From: Paracoccaceae bacterium
GTDB taxonomy: Bacteria > Pseudomonadota > Alphaproteobacteria > Rhodobacterales > Rhodobacteraceae
DNA: 11,184 nt
Reading direction: 5' to 3'
Assembly (NCBI GenBank): GCA_023263735.1
Contig: JALQUQ010000062.1
Location: forward strand, 1 to 11,184
The notes under the pieces: model-generated
What the model saw: only the letters and a program-made list of their open reading frames with translations
Told to the model about the DNA's origin: nothing
The model's database searches: none
Program-made: the position numbers and the translations under genes
Shown: positions 1-6,706 of the stretch, in pieces
How positions within the stretch are numbered: position 1 is the stretch's first letter
Layout of the letters: each line of letters opens with the position of its first letter

Positions 1-264
1 CGTTTGACACATCTGACTCCGACTCAGGTTCGGGCTTATGTTATCGCGGACAACAAGCTGGCTTTAAACGCTGGATGGAACGAAGAAATGTTGAAGGCTG
101 AAATGGAAGCCCTAAAGGCTGAAAACGAAGGGGAAACACAATCCTGCCCCATCGGAACGCCCCGCGCCTCAGATATCTCGGGCGTGATCTTGGCGGCAGG
201 CAACACCCCGCCCTGCCCCGGCTTTGCCCCCTGGCTCAGCTTGATTTCGATCATCTTGATCTGA
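1..264 (+). pseudogene. Fragment of a phage-type ParB-like / DNA-methylase N-terminal domain protein
   Basis: The reading frame is open at the left edge and runs to a stop at 262-264, but only about residues 1-42 (to roughly base 126) look like a real protein. They contain RAYVIADNKLALNAGW followed by a charged helix. That pattern is typical of the end of the ParB/Srx-like domain found in front of phage and prophage adenine-specific DNA methylases. After about base 128 the frame only reads antisense to the neighbouring glutamate-synthase-like gene, so the true C-terminus is missing. The recognisable part has about 48% GC against about 73% in bases 181-240, which suggests a different origin. 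It could be a prophage remnant at a recombination point, or a chimeric assembly join. The family assignment rests on motif recall alone. Confidence 0.55.
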
Positions 265-968
265 TCATCCGCCGCCACCTGAGCGAAAAGATCGGGGTCA
301 AAGTTGCCCTGCGCATCCCGGCACCCGAAATAGCCGGTGCCAATTTCATAGATCAGATCCCCGCCACCCGCCCGGTGATAGCGACTGATCCCCCCTTCGC
401 CCGTGTCATGGGCAAAACCCCCAATCCGCGCCCCATTGTTCAGGGCCGAAATCGCATTGGCCGACAAGGCGCCAAAGCTCATGGCCGAAATGTTATAGAC
501 CGACGCGTCATAGGGCCGCGTGCAATCCGGCCCGCCGATCGTCACCCGAAAATCGGTGTTGGTGATCTTTTTCGGGCGGATCGAATGGGTCAGCCATTGA
601 TAGCCGCTGTCGTACACCTTTTCTTTGGTTCCAAAGGGGCGCTTATCCTCAACGTTCTTGGCGCGCTGATAGACAATCGCCCGGGATTCCCGCGAAAACG
701 GGACCTCTTCGTTATCGGATTCAATCAGATACTGCCGGATTTCCGGGCGGATCATTTCAAAGAAATAGCGGATATGTCCAAGGATCGGATAGTTGCGCAA
801 CACCGCGTGGCTGTGCTGCGACATATCCCAAACACCAATCGCGACCAGAACCCCAAAGACCACGATGGGCACCACCGACCACTGATACATCGTGTAGACC
901 AGCACGGAAACGGCAAGCCCGATCCCGGCCAGAATGACAGCAGAATGGCGAAGTCCGATTGAATACAC
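36..968 (-). CDS. FMN-binding glutamate synthase family protein, N-terminal part, 3'-truncated
   Basis: Members of this family carry the GltB2-type FMN/Fe-S glutamate synthase barrel behind an N-terminal membrane anchor and are usually just over 500 aa. Here two hydrophobic segments (about residues 8-26 and 30-46) are followed by the family's pre-domain (PFGTKEKVY) and barrel motifs (NISAMSFGALS, GFAHDTGEGGIS, GTGYFGCRD, IKLSQGAKPGQGG, GQDCVSP). Homology stops after DCVSP, at about base 129, or about 280 residues. The last 31 residues to the stop at 36-38 are only the antisense of the ParB-like fragment, so the Fe-S-binding and distal FMN-site half is absent and the product is probably inactive. 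The start is GTG at 966-968, supported by an AAAGGA box (976-981) seven bases away. It is divergent from the rpiR-type gene. The in vivo substrate of the family is poorly defined. Confidence 0.85.
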   Translation of the reverse strand: MYSIGLRHSAVILAGIGLAVSVLVYTMYQWSVVPIVVFGVLVAIGVWDMSQHSHAVLRNYPILGHIRYFFEMIRPEIRQYLIESDNEEVPFSRESRAIVYQRAKNVEDKRPFGTKEKVYDSGYQWLTHSIRPKKITNTDFRVTIGGPDCTRPYDASVYNISAMSFGALSANAISALNNGARIGGFAHDTGEGGISRYHRAGGGDLIYEIGTGYFGCRDAQGNFDPDLFAQVAADDQIKMIEIKLSQGAKPGQGGVLPAAKITPEISEARGVPMGQDCVSPSFSAFRASISAFNISSFHPAFKASLLSAIT

Positions 969-1238
969 GATGTTGTCCTTTCGGTACGCGCGGTTCCAGA
1001 TCGTTCGCGTGCGTGCCCGCCCTTTGGAAAGGCGGCCCGTACCGCGTGCCGTTTGGTGCGAAGGTCGGCCCCAATCGGGTTTCGATCTTTGATACGCCCT
1101 GAATCGTTGTCTTTGTCTTTCAATATAGCGAAGAAAGATGCATATGATTTAAAAATGTACGAAAATAATTCAATCGATTTATTTTCCCGATCTCGAGTCA
1201 AAGTGCAGTTTGCAACGCATCCCCGGAAACTCTGTACG
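969..1238. promoter_or_regulatory. Divergent intergenic region between the glutamate-synthase-like gene and the RpiR regulator
   Basis: This is a 270-bp non-coding stretch. The half next to the glutamate-synthase-like gene is GC-rich. The half next to the regulator (about 1105-1200) is sharply AT-rich, as expected of promoters. It holds a perfect 8-bp inverted repeat (1161-1186) and a TATAGCGAA sequence (1124-1132) that matches the core of the boxes near 6518 and 6691. I could not assign a convincing -35/-10 pair in either direction. Confidence 0.5.
1161..1186. promoter_or_regulatory. 26-bp inverted repeat, candidate operator upstream of the RpiR-type gene
   Basis: GAAAATAA (1161-1168) and TTATTTTC (1179-1186) are perfect reverse complements around a 10-base spacer that itself contains ATCGAT. 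The repeat ends 52 bases before the proposed ATG of the regulator. Its position and symmetry fit an autoregulatory site for a dimeric helix-turn-helix protein. It lacks a GC-rich stem, so it is not a terminator. Binding by this particular regulator is inference. Confidence 0.4.
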
Positions 1239-2123
1239 ATGACATCAAACGAGCAAAATCTCAGAGACAGGTTACAAACGGTCGCACAAACGGCCCCCCC
1301 GAAATTGGCGCGCTTTGCGCAATGGGCGCAATCGCATCTGGACGATATCGCCTTTCTGTCGATCCGCCGCATTGCCGAGGCGGCCGAAGTCAACGCCAAC
1401 CTTGCGCCACGTTTGGCGCAGGCCTTGGGATATGAGGGGTTCAACGATCTGCGCGCCGAGGTGCAGTCGATCGTGCAGGGGCGCAACCACAGTTACGGCA
1501 CCCGTGCCCGTGCGCTGAGCGGGCGCGAGGGCGCGGGGGTCTATAGCGAATTGATTGCCGCCGGGTTAAAGAACTTCGAGGCGGCGACCTCTCCCGCCAG
1601 CCTGTCCGAAATCGATGCCTGCGTCGAAATCCTTTTGAACGCGCGCCGCATCTATACGGTCGGCGTGCGCAGTTGTTTTTCCGTGGCGCATTACTTTTCT
1701 TATGTCGGATCAATGGCCTTCGACAGTTTTGTCGAAATGCCCAGTATGCCGGGCGCCATTCTTGATCAGATGTGCCGGCTTGGCCCCGAAGATGCCGTCG
1801 TCGCGATCTCTTATGACCATTACTCGGCCGAAGTGGTGCGCGCCTGTCAGGTTGCCCACCATTGCGGTGCCAAGATCATTGCCCTGACCGATGCCATATC
1901 GTCGCCCGTCGCACGGGGGGCCAGCCGTGCCATCGTTTTGCCGATGGCGGGGCCGCAATTGATGCCCTCGCTTGTCAGTGCCCTTTTGGTGCTTGAGATG
2001 ATTTTGGCCGCCATGGCCTCACGCGGGGAAAAGGTTGCCGAACGGATCGAGGATTTCGAACGCCGCATCTCGGATTACGGCGGCTATCAAACTTCGGCCC
2101 CGCCCCGGAAACACGCGCGCTAA
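1239..2123 (+). CDS. RpiR/MurR-family transcriptional regulator (HTH + SIS domain)
   Basis: This is a 294-aa cytoplasmic DNA-binding regulator, the normal size for the family. RpiR proteins bind operators through an N-terminal HTH_6 domain and sense phosphorylated sugars or similar metabolites through a C-terminal SIS domain. The helix-turn-helix lies at about residues 41-72 (SIRRIAEAAEVN through LGYEGFNDL). The SIS domain spans about 126-265, with the ligand-loop sequence VGVRS at 141-145 and a second strand AVVAISYDHYSAEV. I chose the ATG at 1239, nine bases after GGAAA (1225-1229), because it gives the usual family N-terminus. In-frame codons upstream, including ATG 1155, would add an unconserved tail that overlaps the inverted repeat. 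It faces the ABC transporter operon tail to tail with a 36-bp gap and is the only regulator visible here, so it probably controls the transporter and oxidoreductase genes. The effector cannot be read from the sequence. Confidence 0.9.
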   Translation: MTSNEQNLRDRLQTVAQTAPPKLARFAQWAQSHLDDIAFLSIRRIAEAAEVNANLAPRLAQALGYEGFNDLRAEVQSIVQGRNHSYGTRARALSGREGAGVYSELIAAGLKNFEAATSPASLSEIDACVEILLNARRIYTVGVRSCFSVAHYFSYVGSMAFDSFVEMPSMPGAILDQMCRLGPEDAVVAISYDHYSAEVVRACQVAHHCGAKIIALTDAISSPVARGASRAIVLPMAGPQLMPSLVSALLVLEMILAAMASRGEKVAERIEDFERRISDYGGYQTSAPPRKHAR

Positions 2124-2159
2124 TCCCAAGGGCACCACGCTGGATTTGACACCCGCCGA

Positions 2160-2831
2160 TCAGGCGATCCCATGAATGCGGTGAGGTTCGACGAGAAAGG
2201 TCGAAATCTCGGCGATGAATTCCTGCGCATGCATCATCAGCGAATGCCCCGGGCCTGATTGAAAGGCACGTTCGATCGACGGGCCATCTTCGAACCAAAG
2301 TTCGACCATGCCATCGGCCAGCATGTTGCCCTCTGGGTCGCGAGGGCCATCGATCACCAGATTCTGACGATAGCCTTGAATTCCCGGCAAGCGCGGCACC
2401 AGAACAGCATGCAGGCCGAACCATTGCCGCTGGAACTCTTCCGCCGTTATCTCCGGACGTTTGCGCAGGATCGACATGCGCTTGAGGCCGCCACCGGTTT
2501 TGGGCGGCTCGATCACCGTATTCTGCAGGCACAAGATCGACTGCATGTCCGCAACCAACGGACCGGGCAAGCCCATGCTCAGACTAAAGCTGCCCAAAGT
2601 GGCGGCCGTCATACTGGCCGAAACATCGGGGAAAAAGAACTGGGCTATGGCGTCCAACTCGGTTGTGCTGCGGGCATAGTCGATCCCCTTTTGGCTCCGG
2701 TCGATCACCCGGTTGAACACGGCACCCTGCGCCTGCGTCCCCGATGCCCGCCGGATGTCGGCCTCATAGGTGGAAAAGCTTTGGTCGCTCAACTCAACAG
2801 CGGTTTGAATCAAACCCATCACGGTGATCAA
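2160..2831 (-). CDS. EthD-domain (dimeric alpha-beta barrel) protein, two tandem domains
   Basis: This is a 223-aa soluble protein. The C-terminal half (about residues 115-215) carries a clear EthD-type ferredoxin-fold domain: a basic strand RMSILRKRPEIT, then EEFQRQW and GLHA with His141, then LPGIQGYRQN and a distal ELWFEDGPSIERAF. The N-terminal half (about 2-108) has a weaker similar strand-helix layout and is probably a divergent second copy, so one chain could form a whole barrel. EthD-like proteins assist or catalyse small steps in catabolic and polyketide pathways, and several lack a known reaction. I place the start at TTG 2829-2831 because a perfect GGAGGA (2839-2844 on the plus strand) lies seven bases upstream. 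ATG 2817-2819 is the alternative and would give 219 aa with a poorly spaced site. It is the last gene of the transporter operon, 70 bp after the second permease, so its job is probably tied to the imported compound. Confidence 0.8.
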   Translation of the reverse strand: MITVMGLIQTAVELSDQSFSTYEADIRRASGTQAQGAVFNRVIDRSQKGIDYARSTTELDAIAQFFFPDVSASMTAATLGSFSLSMGLPGPLVADMQSILCLQNTVIEPPKTGGGLKRMSILRKRPEITAEEFQRQWFGLHAVLVPRLPGIQGYRQNLVIDGPRDPEGNMLADGMVELWFEDGPSIERAFQSGPGHSLMMHAQEFIAEISTFLVEPHRIHGIA

Positions 2832-2857
2832 CGCATGGTCCTCCGATATTCGACAAT

Positions 2858-2895
2858 GGGCCCACCCAAGCCGCAGATGGCGCGCGGATGGGCCC
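2858..2895 (-). promoter_or_regulatory. Intercistronic stem-loop between second permease and EthD gene
   Basis: GGGCCCA (2858-2864) pairs with TGGGCCC (2889-2895), and CCGC (2871-2874) pairs with GCGG (2884-2887) inside it, with unpaired bases between the two stems. In the transcript it begins six bases after the permease stop and is followed by no U-run. It is therefore not an intrinsic terminator but could limit mRNA decay or reduce read-through into the EthD gene. The left arm is itself an 8-bp palindrome, so alternative pairings exist. Confidence 0.35.
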
Positions 2896-2901
2896 CGTGG
2901 T

Positions 2902-3894
2902 TCAGCGAAAGTGCCGCAGGATCGCGGGCAGTTGGCGGATTGCAACGGCCACGATGATCACCGCCGATTGGACGAGCAATTGAACCGACGTATCAGCGCC
3001 CAAGGCCAGAACCATCTGCCCCAGCAGAGTCATGAACAAGGCGGCAACGCCACTGGCGATCACGCTGCCCCGACCGCCGGTAAAGGGCGTGCCCCCCACC
3101 ACAACAGCCGCGATGGCGGGCAACAGATAGTCAACGCCCGCCGTCTGCGATGCCGAACCGATGAAACCGGTAAAGAGCATGCCTGCCACGGCAAAGCAGA
3201 TCGCCGCGATGGCATAGGTGGCCACCTGATACCGCAGGATCGGAATGCCCGCCGCAGTCGCAGCCGCCGGGTTCGCCCCCACCGCCACAAATCGGCGGCC
3301 GGCAATGGTCCGCTTGGTCACAAGGCTGACAACGATGATGAACAGCAGCGCAAGGATCAGTGTCATCGGCACACCGAACAGTTTCGAGTGCGAGAACTGC
3401 GCCAACTCTGCCGGGGCGGTCATCGGGCTCCCCCCTGAAATGGCGCGCACCCCGCCCATCAGGATCGCATTCGTGGCCAAGGTGGTCACGATGGGGGTGA
3501 TGTTCACCTTGGCCACCAAAAGCCCGTTCACGATGCCAATGGCCATCGCAAAGATCAGGGTCAGCGGAACGGCAAGAAGCGACGATCCGGTTGAAAAGCC
3601 AATCTGCGCAAAGGCAAGACCCGAAATCGTCATGATACCGGGCAAAGACATGTCAAGCCCGCGCTGCTGAATGACGATGGTCATTCCAACGGCCGTGATC
3701 CCCAAAACGGCCGCAAAGGGCAGCATCGAACTGATTGCCGAAGGTTCCACGACGCCGGGTGTCACAAAGGCGCAAACGACAAACAGGACGATCGTGCCAC
3801 CCCAGATCCACGAAAATTCGTTCAGCACGGCAGCTTTCAACTGGGCGGACAGGCTGTTTCCGGCCGCGCTCTTGGATTTTGATGTCATGCTCAT
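2902..3894 (-). CDS. ABC transporter permease, RbsC-like (BPD_transp_2 family)
   Basis: This is a 330-aa integral inner-membrane protein, typical length for the RbsC family, with about eight to ten hydrophobic segments from residue 30 onwards. Family marks are LPFAAVLGITAVGMTIVI, RGLDMSLPG where RbsC has GGIDLSVG, the cytoplasmic coupling loop GRRFVAVGANPAAATAAGI, and AVVVGGTPFTGGRGSV near the C-terminus. It should pair with the permease half of the upstream fused protein to form a heteromeric channel. The start ATG (3892-3894) overlaps the TGA of that gene (3891-3893) in an ATGA. The Shine-Dalgarno is weak, which indicates translational coupling. A second ATG at 3886-3888 is possible. The substrate is probably a carbohydrate, polyol or related polar compound by family, but it is not determinable here. 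Confidence 0.92.
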   Translation of the reverse strand: MSMTSKSKSAAGNSLSAQLKAAVLNEFSWIWGGTIVLFVVCAFVTPGVVEPSAISSMLPFAAVLGITAVGMTIVIQQRGLDMSLPGIMTISGLAFAQIGFSTGSSLLAVPLTLIFAMAIGIVNGLLVAKVNITPIVTTLATNAILMGGVRAISGGSPMTAPAELAQFSHSKLFGVPMTLILALLFIIVVSLVTKRTIAGRRFVAVGANPAAATAAGIPILRYQVATYAIAAICFAVAGMLFTGFIGSASQTAGVDYLLPAIAAVVVGGTPFTGGRGSVIASGVAALFMTLLGQMVLALGADTSVQLLVQSAVIIVAVAIRQLPAILRHFR

Positions 3895-6368
3895 GCCTGC
3901 ACCACTTTCTCACGGCTCTTGGAGTAGAGAGCGACCGACGCCAGGATCAGGAAGCCCAGCAGATATTGCTGCCATTCCTGCGTCAGTCGCAGGAAGACGG
4001 TGACCGAGTTGACCTGCGAGATGAAGATCGCGCCAAGCAGTGCACCGATGAACGACCCACGACCGCCGAAAAGGCTGGCCCCCCCGATGACGACCGCCGC
4101 GATGGACCCAAGGGTGTAGCCAAGGCCTGCGCGCGGGTCACCGATGCCCACTTGGGCAAACATTGTCACAGCGGCAAATCCGGCAAAGACCGAACACCCG
4201 ACATAGGCGATCAGGCGTACCATGACCGGCCGGATGCCCGCCGTCCGCGCCGCCTCTTGCCGCGAGCCAAGACCGCGCATCGAAATGCCCAGACTGCGGC
4301 GGAACAGGAAATACTCCATGACCAGCGCCATCAGAACAGCCGCGATAAAGGTCACGGGCACGATACCGACTTTCATGTTCAAAAGATCAAGCAGACCGGG
4401 GTCGATCGGCCCCGCCGGAACCGGGCGCAGGAACAAAGATACGGCCTGAACCGACATGTAGGTGGCCAGCGTCGCCACCATCGGATGCAGCCTTAGCCCC
4501 TCGACCAGCATCCAGTTGATCAACCCGACGGCCATGGCCGTGGCCAGAACCAGCACCCAGCCCATGCCATGCAGGCCAATCCCCGCATCTTTGATCAAGA
4601 AGAAGGACGCGACGATCTGGACAAGGCCCATGGTCGGCCCAACCGCAAGGTCGATGCCACTGACCAGCATCAGGAATTGTTGACCATAAGCCACCATCGC
4701 CAATGTGGCCGACAACATCATGATGTTCGAAAGACTGCGCGGCGACAGATAAAACGGGTTCCACATGCCCGCAATCGCACCCAGCAAGATGATCGCCGTT
4801 CCGACCATCACCAAGGGCGCCACATTGCCCGCCGCCCATTTCCAAAAGGCACCAAGTTCCTTGTGGTGTTTGTCGCGCTGCTCGGTCGATTTCAGAACCG
4901 AGGCGGTGATGTTGTCTTCGGTCACCCGATCGCCCGTCAGCATCTCGACCACGCGCCCGCGCGAAAAGATGGCAACGTGGTCAGACAGGCCCGCCACCTC
5001 TTGTTGGTCGGAAGAGACGAGGATCACGGCCATGCCACTGCGGGCCGCCTCGCGGATCACCTTGTAGATTTCAGCCCGCGCCCCAACGTCGACACCCTGC
5101 GTCGGCTCATCGACCAACAGCACCTTGGGCCGCATGGCCAGAACGCTGGAGAGGACCACCTTTTGCTGGTTGCCGCCCGACAGCGACCGGATCGGCGTTT
5201 CGCCCGACGGGGTCTTGACCGCGAATTGGCGGATGGCGTCTGCAGTGCGCCGCAGTTCCGACGCTGCACTGACGAACCCCAACCGGGTATCGGCGCGCGG
5301 GCTGCGGATCGAGAAGTTTTCGCGCACCGACAGATCGGGAAAGATGCCTTCGCGGTGACGATCGCCCGGAAGATAGCTGATGGACAGCGCCGATGCGGCC
5401 TGACTGGAGTTAATCTGAATGTCCTTGCCATCCAAGGTCAGATGTCCACGGCCACGATAAATGCCTGCCAAGGCCCGCATGAATTCGCGCTGGCCGTTGG
5501 CGTCAATTCCGGCAAGGCCAAGAATTTCCCCCGCCTTGACCTCTAGCGTCACATTTGAAAAGCCGGGCCCCGAAAAATCACGGGCCGCCAGCACGGTGCG
5601 CCGCTGCCCCTCTCCCGCCTTCTCCGGGAAAGTCTGGTCCAGATTGCCACCCACGATCAGGGAAACGATCTGGTCTTCCTCCAGCTCGCGGGCATTGAAC
5701 GTGCCCTGCCCTTCGCCATCGCGCAGAACGGTCAGCCGGTCGGCGATGGCCTGCACCTCGCGGATGCGGTGGGAAATGTAAACGACCGCTGCGCCCCGCG
5801 CCGTAACCGCGCGGACACGATCAAACAGTCGCTGCACATCGGCCGAGGTCAGATGTTCGGTCGGTTCGTCCAACACCAGAACCTTGGGCTCACATTCCAG
5901 CGCCTTGACGATTTCAACGATGAACCGCTGCTCGGGGTTCAGCGTTGTGATGTGATCACGCGGGTCGATGGAAACATCTTTGCTCCAGTGCTGCAAAAGC
6001 TTGCGCGCCCAGTCGTTCAGGCCCGACAACGACGGCCGGCGCGATTGCGGCAGACCGAGGTACAGGTTTTCTGCCACAGACAGATCGGGCATCAGCGCCG
6101 GTTCCTGCCGCACGATGGCAAGGCCCAGTTCGCGCGCATATTCCGGGTCCGCCGACATCACGGTGCCGTCGATGCGCACCGTGCCCTCGGTCGCTTGCAG
6201 CGCCCCCGATGCAACGCCCATCAATGTTGACTTGCCGGCCCCGTTTTCACCAACAAGACCGTGCACCTCGCCCGCGCGGACGTCGAACGTGATGTCGTGA
6301 AGCGCACGGACACCCGGAAAATGCTTGGAGACCCCCTGCATTTCCAAAAGCAGCTTGTCCTTTGCCAT
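3891..6368 (-). CDS. Fused ABC importer protein: two RbsA-type ATPase domains plus RbsC-type permease
   Basis: This is an 825-aa single chain joining parts that are normally two proteins (about 500 plus 320 aa). ATPase domain 1 has Walker A GLVGENGAGKST (37-48), Q-loop QEP (88-90), an atypical signature LNPEQRFIVEI (143-153), Walker B VLVLDEPT (163-170) and switch His200. Domain 2 has the degenerate P-loop usual for RbsA C-terminal halves (GLAGIDANGQRE, 284-294), a canonical LSGGNQQK (396-403), LLVDEPTQGVDVGAR (417-431) and VSSDQQEV in place of an H-loop. A short charged linker (about 492-510) leads to an RbsC-like membrane domain (515-815) with SGIDLAVGP (570-578) and VVIGGASLFGGRGSF. The start is ATG 6366-6368, with GGGAGG ten bases upstream. 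ATG 6375-6377 is too close to that site. It is the first gene of the operon and is divergent from the SDR gene. No periplasmic binding protein follows it. Confidence 0.93.
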   Translation of the reverse strand: MAKDKLLLEMQGVSKHFPGVRALHDITFDVRAGEVHGLVGENGAGKSTLMGVASGALQATEGTVRIDGTVMSADPEYARELGLAIVRQEPALMPDLSVAENLYLGLPQSRRPSLSGLNDWARKLLQHWSKDVSIDPRDHITTLNPEQRFIVEIVKALECEPKVLVLDEPTEHLTSADVQRLFDRVRAVTARGAAVVYISHRIREVQAIADRLTVLRDGEGQGTFNARELEEDQIVSLIVGGNLDQTFPEKAGEGQRRTVLAARDFSGPGFSNVTLEVKAGEILGLAGIDANGQREFMRALAGIYRGRGHLTLDGKDIQINSSQAASALSISYLPGDRHREGIFPDLSVRENFSIRSPRADTRLGFVSAASELRRTADAIRQFAVKTPSGETPIRSLSGGNQQKVVLSSVLAMRPKVLLVDEPTQGVDVGARAEIYKVIREAARSGMAVILVSSDQQEVAGLSDHVAIFSRGRVVEMLTGDRVTEDNITASVLKSTEQRDKHHKELGAFWKWAAGNVAPLVMVGTAIILLGAIAGMWNPFYLSPRSLSNIMMLSATLAMVAYGQQFLMLVSGIDLAVGPTMGLVQIVASFFLIKDAGIGLHGMGWVLVLATAMAVGLINWMLVEGLRLHPMVATLATYMSVQAVSLFLRPVPAGPIDPGLLDLLNMKVGIVPVTFIAAVLMALVMEYFLFRRSLGISMRGLGSRQEAARTAGIRPVMVRLIAYVGCSVFAGFAAVTMFAQVGIGDPRAGLGYTLGSIAAVVIGGASLFGGRGSFIGALLGAIFISQVNSVTVFLRLTQEWQQYLLGFLILASVALYSKSREKVVQA

Positions 6369-6517
6369 ATCTGGCATCCCTCCCTGTCGCGGCACCCTGA
6401 TCAGATTTCGCTGCAGCCCGGATGGGGACAGCGGCCAGCCTGACCGGAAGCCGTTTCCTCCTGGTGCGACCAAACACGGCCGCAAACCACCCGAAATCGC
6501 ATATGTCAAATTCCCCT

Positions 6518-6533
6518 ATAGCGAACTTATTTG
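6518..6533 (+). promoter_or_regulatory. Candidate operator, left copy of 16-bp box (transporter side)
   Basis: The sequence ATAGCGAACTTATTTG matches the reverse complement of 6691-6706 at 15 of 16 positions. It lies about 150 bp before the transporter ATG and touches a minus-strand TTGACA (6532-6537). Each box is on the strand opposite the gene it precedes, so the pair is mirror-symmetric with respect to the two transcription units. The role as a binding site for the local RpiR-type protein is inference. Confidence 0.5.
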
Positions 6534-6662
6534 TCAATAAGATATTTATTTTTCGCGAGCGGTTCCGCACCAGAATTTCAAAATATGGCCTGCACACAAA
6601 GACTTGGCCTCCAACCCTACCGCTCCTTTTGCTTGGCCTTCGGAGCGCTCGTGACTTTTCAC

Positions 6663-6690
6663 TTGGCAGAGTCACTTTGTTTGCTTAAAT
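6663..6690 (+). promoter_or_regulatory. Candidate sigma-70-type promoter of the SDR/flavoprotein unit
   Basis: TTGGCA (6663-6668) matches the -35 consensus at 5 of 6 positions. TTAAAT (6685-6690) matches the -10 at 4 of 6, with a 16-base spacer. The candidate operator begins at the next base. This would place transcription start around 6697 and leave a leader of about 70 bases. No other pairing in the area looked better, but this is by eye only. Confidence 0.35.
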
Positions 6691-6706
6691 CAAATATGTT
6701 CGCTAT
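6691..6706 (-). promoter_or_regulatory. Candidate operator, right copy of 16-bp box (SDR side)
   Basis: Read on the minus strand it is ATAGCGAACATATTTG, differing from the left box at one base. The plus strand shows an AAATA-N7-TATTT symmetry (6692-6708). It directly follows the proposed -10 and overlaps the expected transcription start, a classical place for repressor binding. Confidence 0.5.

Noticed and set aside
1013..1036. Hairpin GCCC..CCTTTGGAAAGG..GGGC in the leader of the glutamate-synthase-like gene
   Set aside because: The stem is short, needs a bulge and has no U-run or other riboswitch or attenuator feature. It is common noise in GC-rich DNA.
752..1486. A 244-codon - strand open frame across the divergent promoter region
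   Set aside because: It overlaps two recognised genes in other frames and the AT-rich promoter stretch, and has no family motif.
4569..5546. A 325-codon + strand open frame inside the ABC fusion gene
   Set aside because: It is antisense to the ATPase domains, with no ribosome site and a low-complexity basic composition. The opposite strand has unmistakable ATPase motifs.
6369..6509. A 47-residue N-terminal extension of the ABC fusion protein from the codon at 6507-6509
   Set aside because: It has no ribosome site and no homology-like sequence, while GGGAGG is well placed for the ATG at 6366-6368.
6504..6537. Two TTGACA hexamers on the minus strand as complete promoters of the transporter operon
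   Set aside because: Neither has a credible -10 hexamer at 16-18 bases, so I mention them only as possible -35 elements within the regulatory region.
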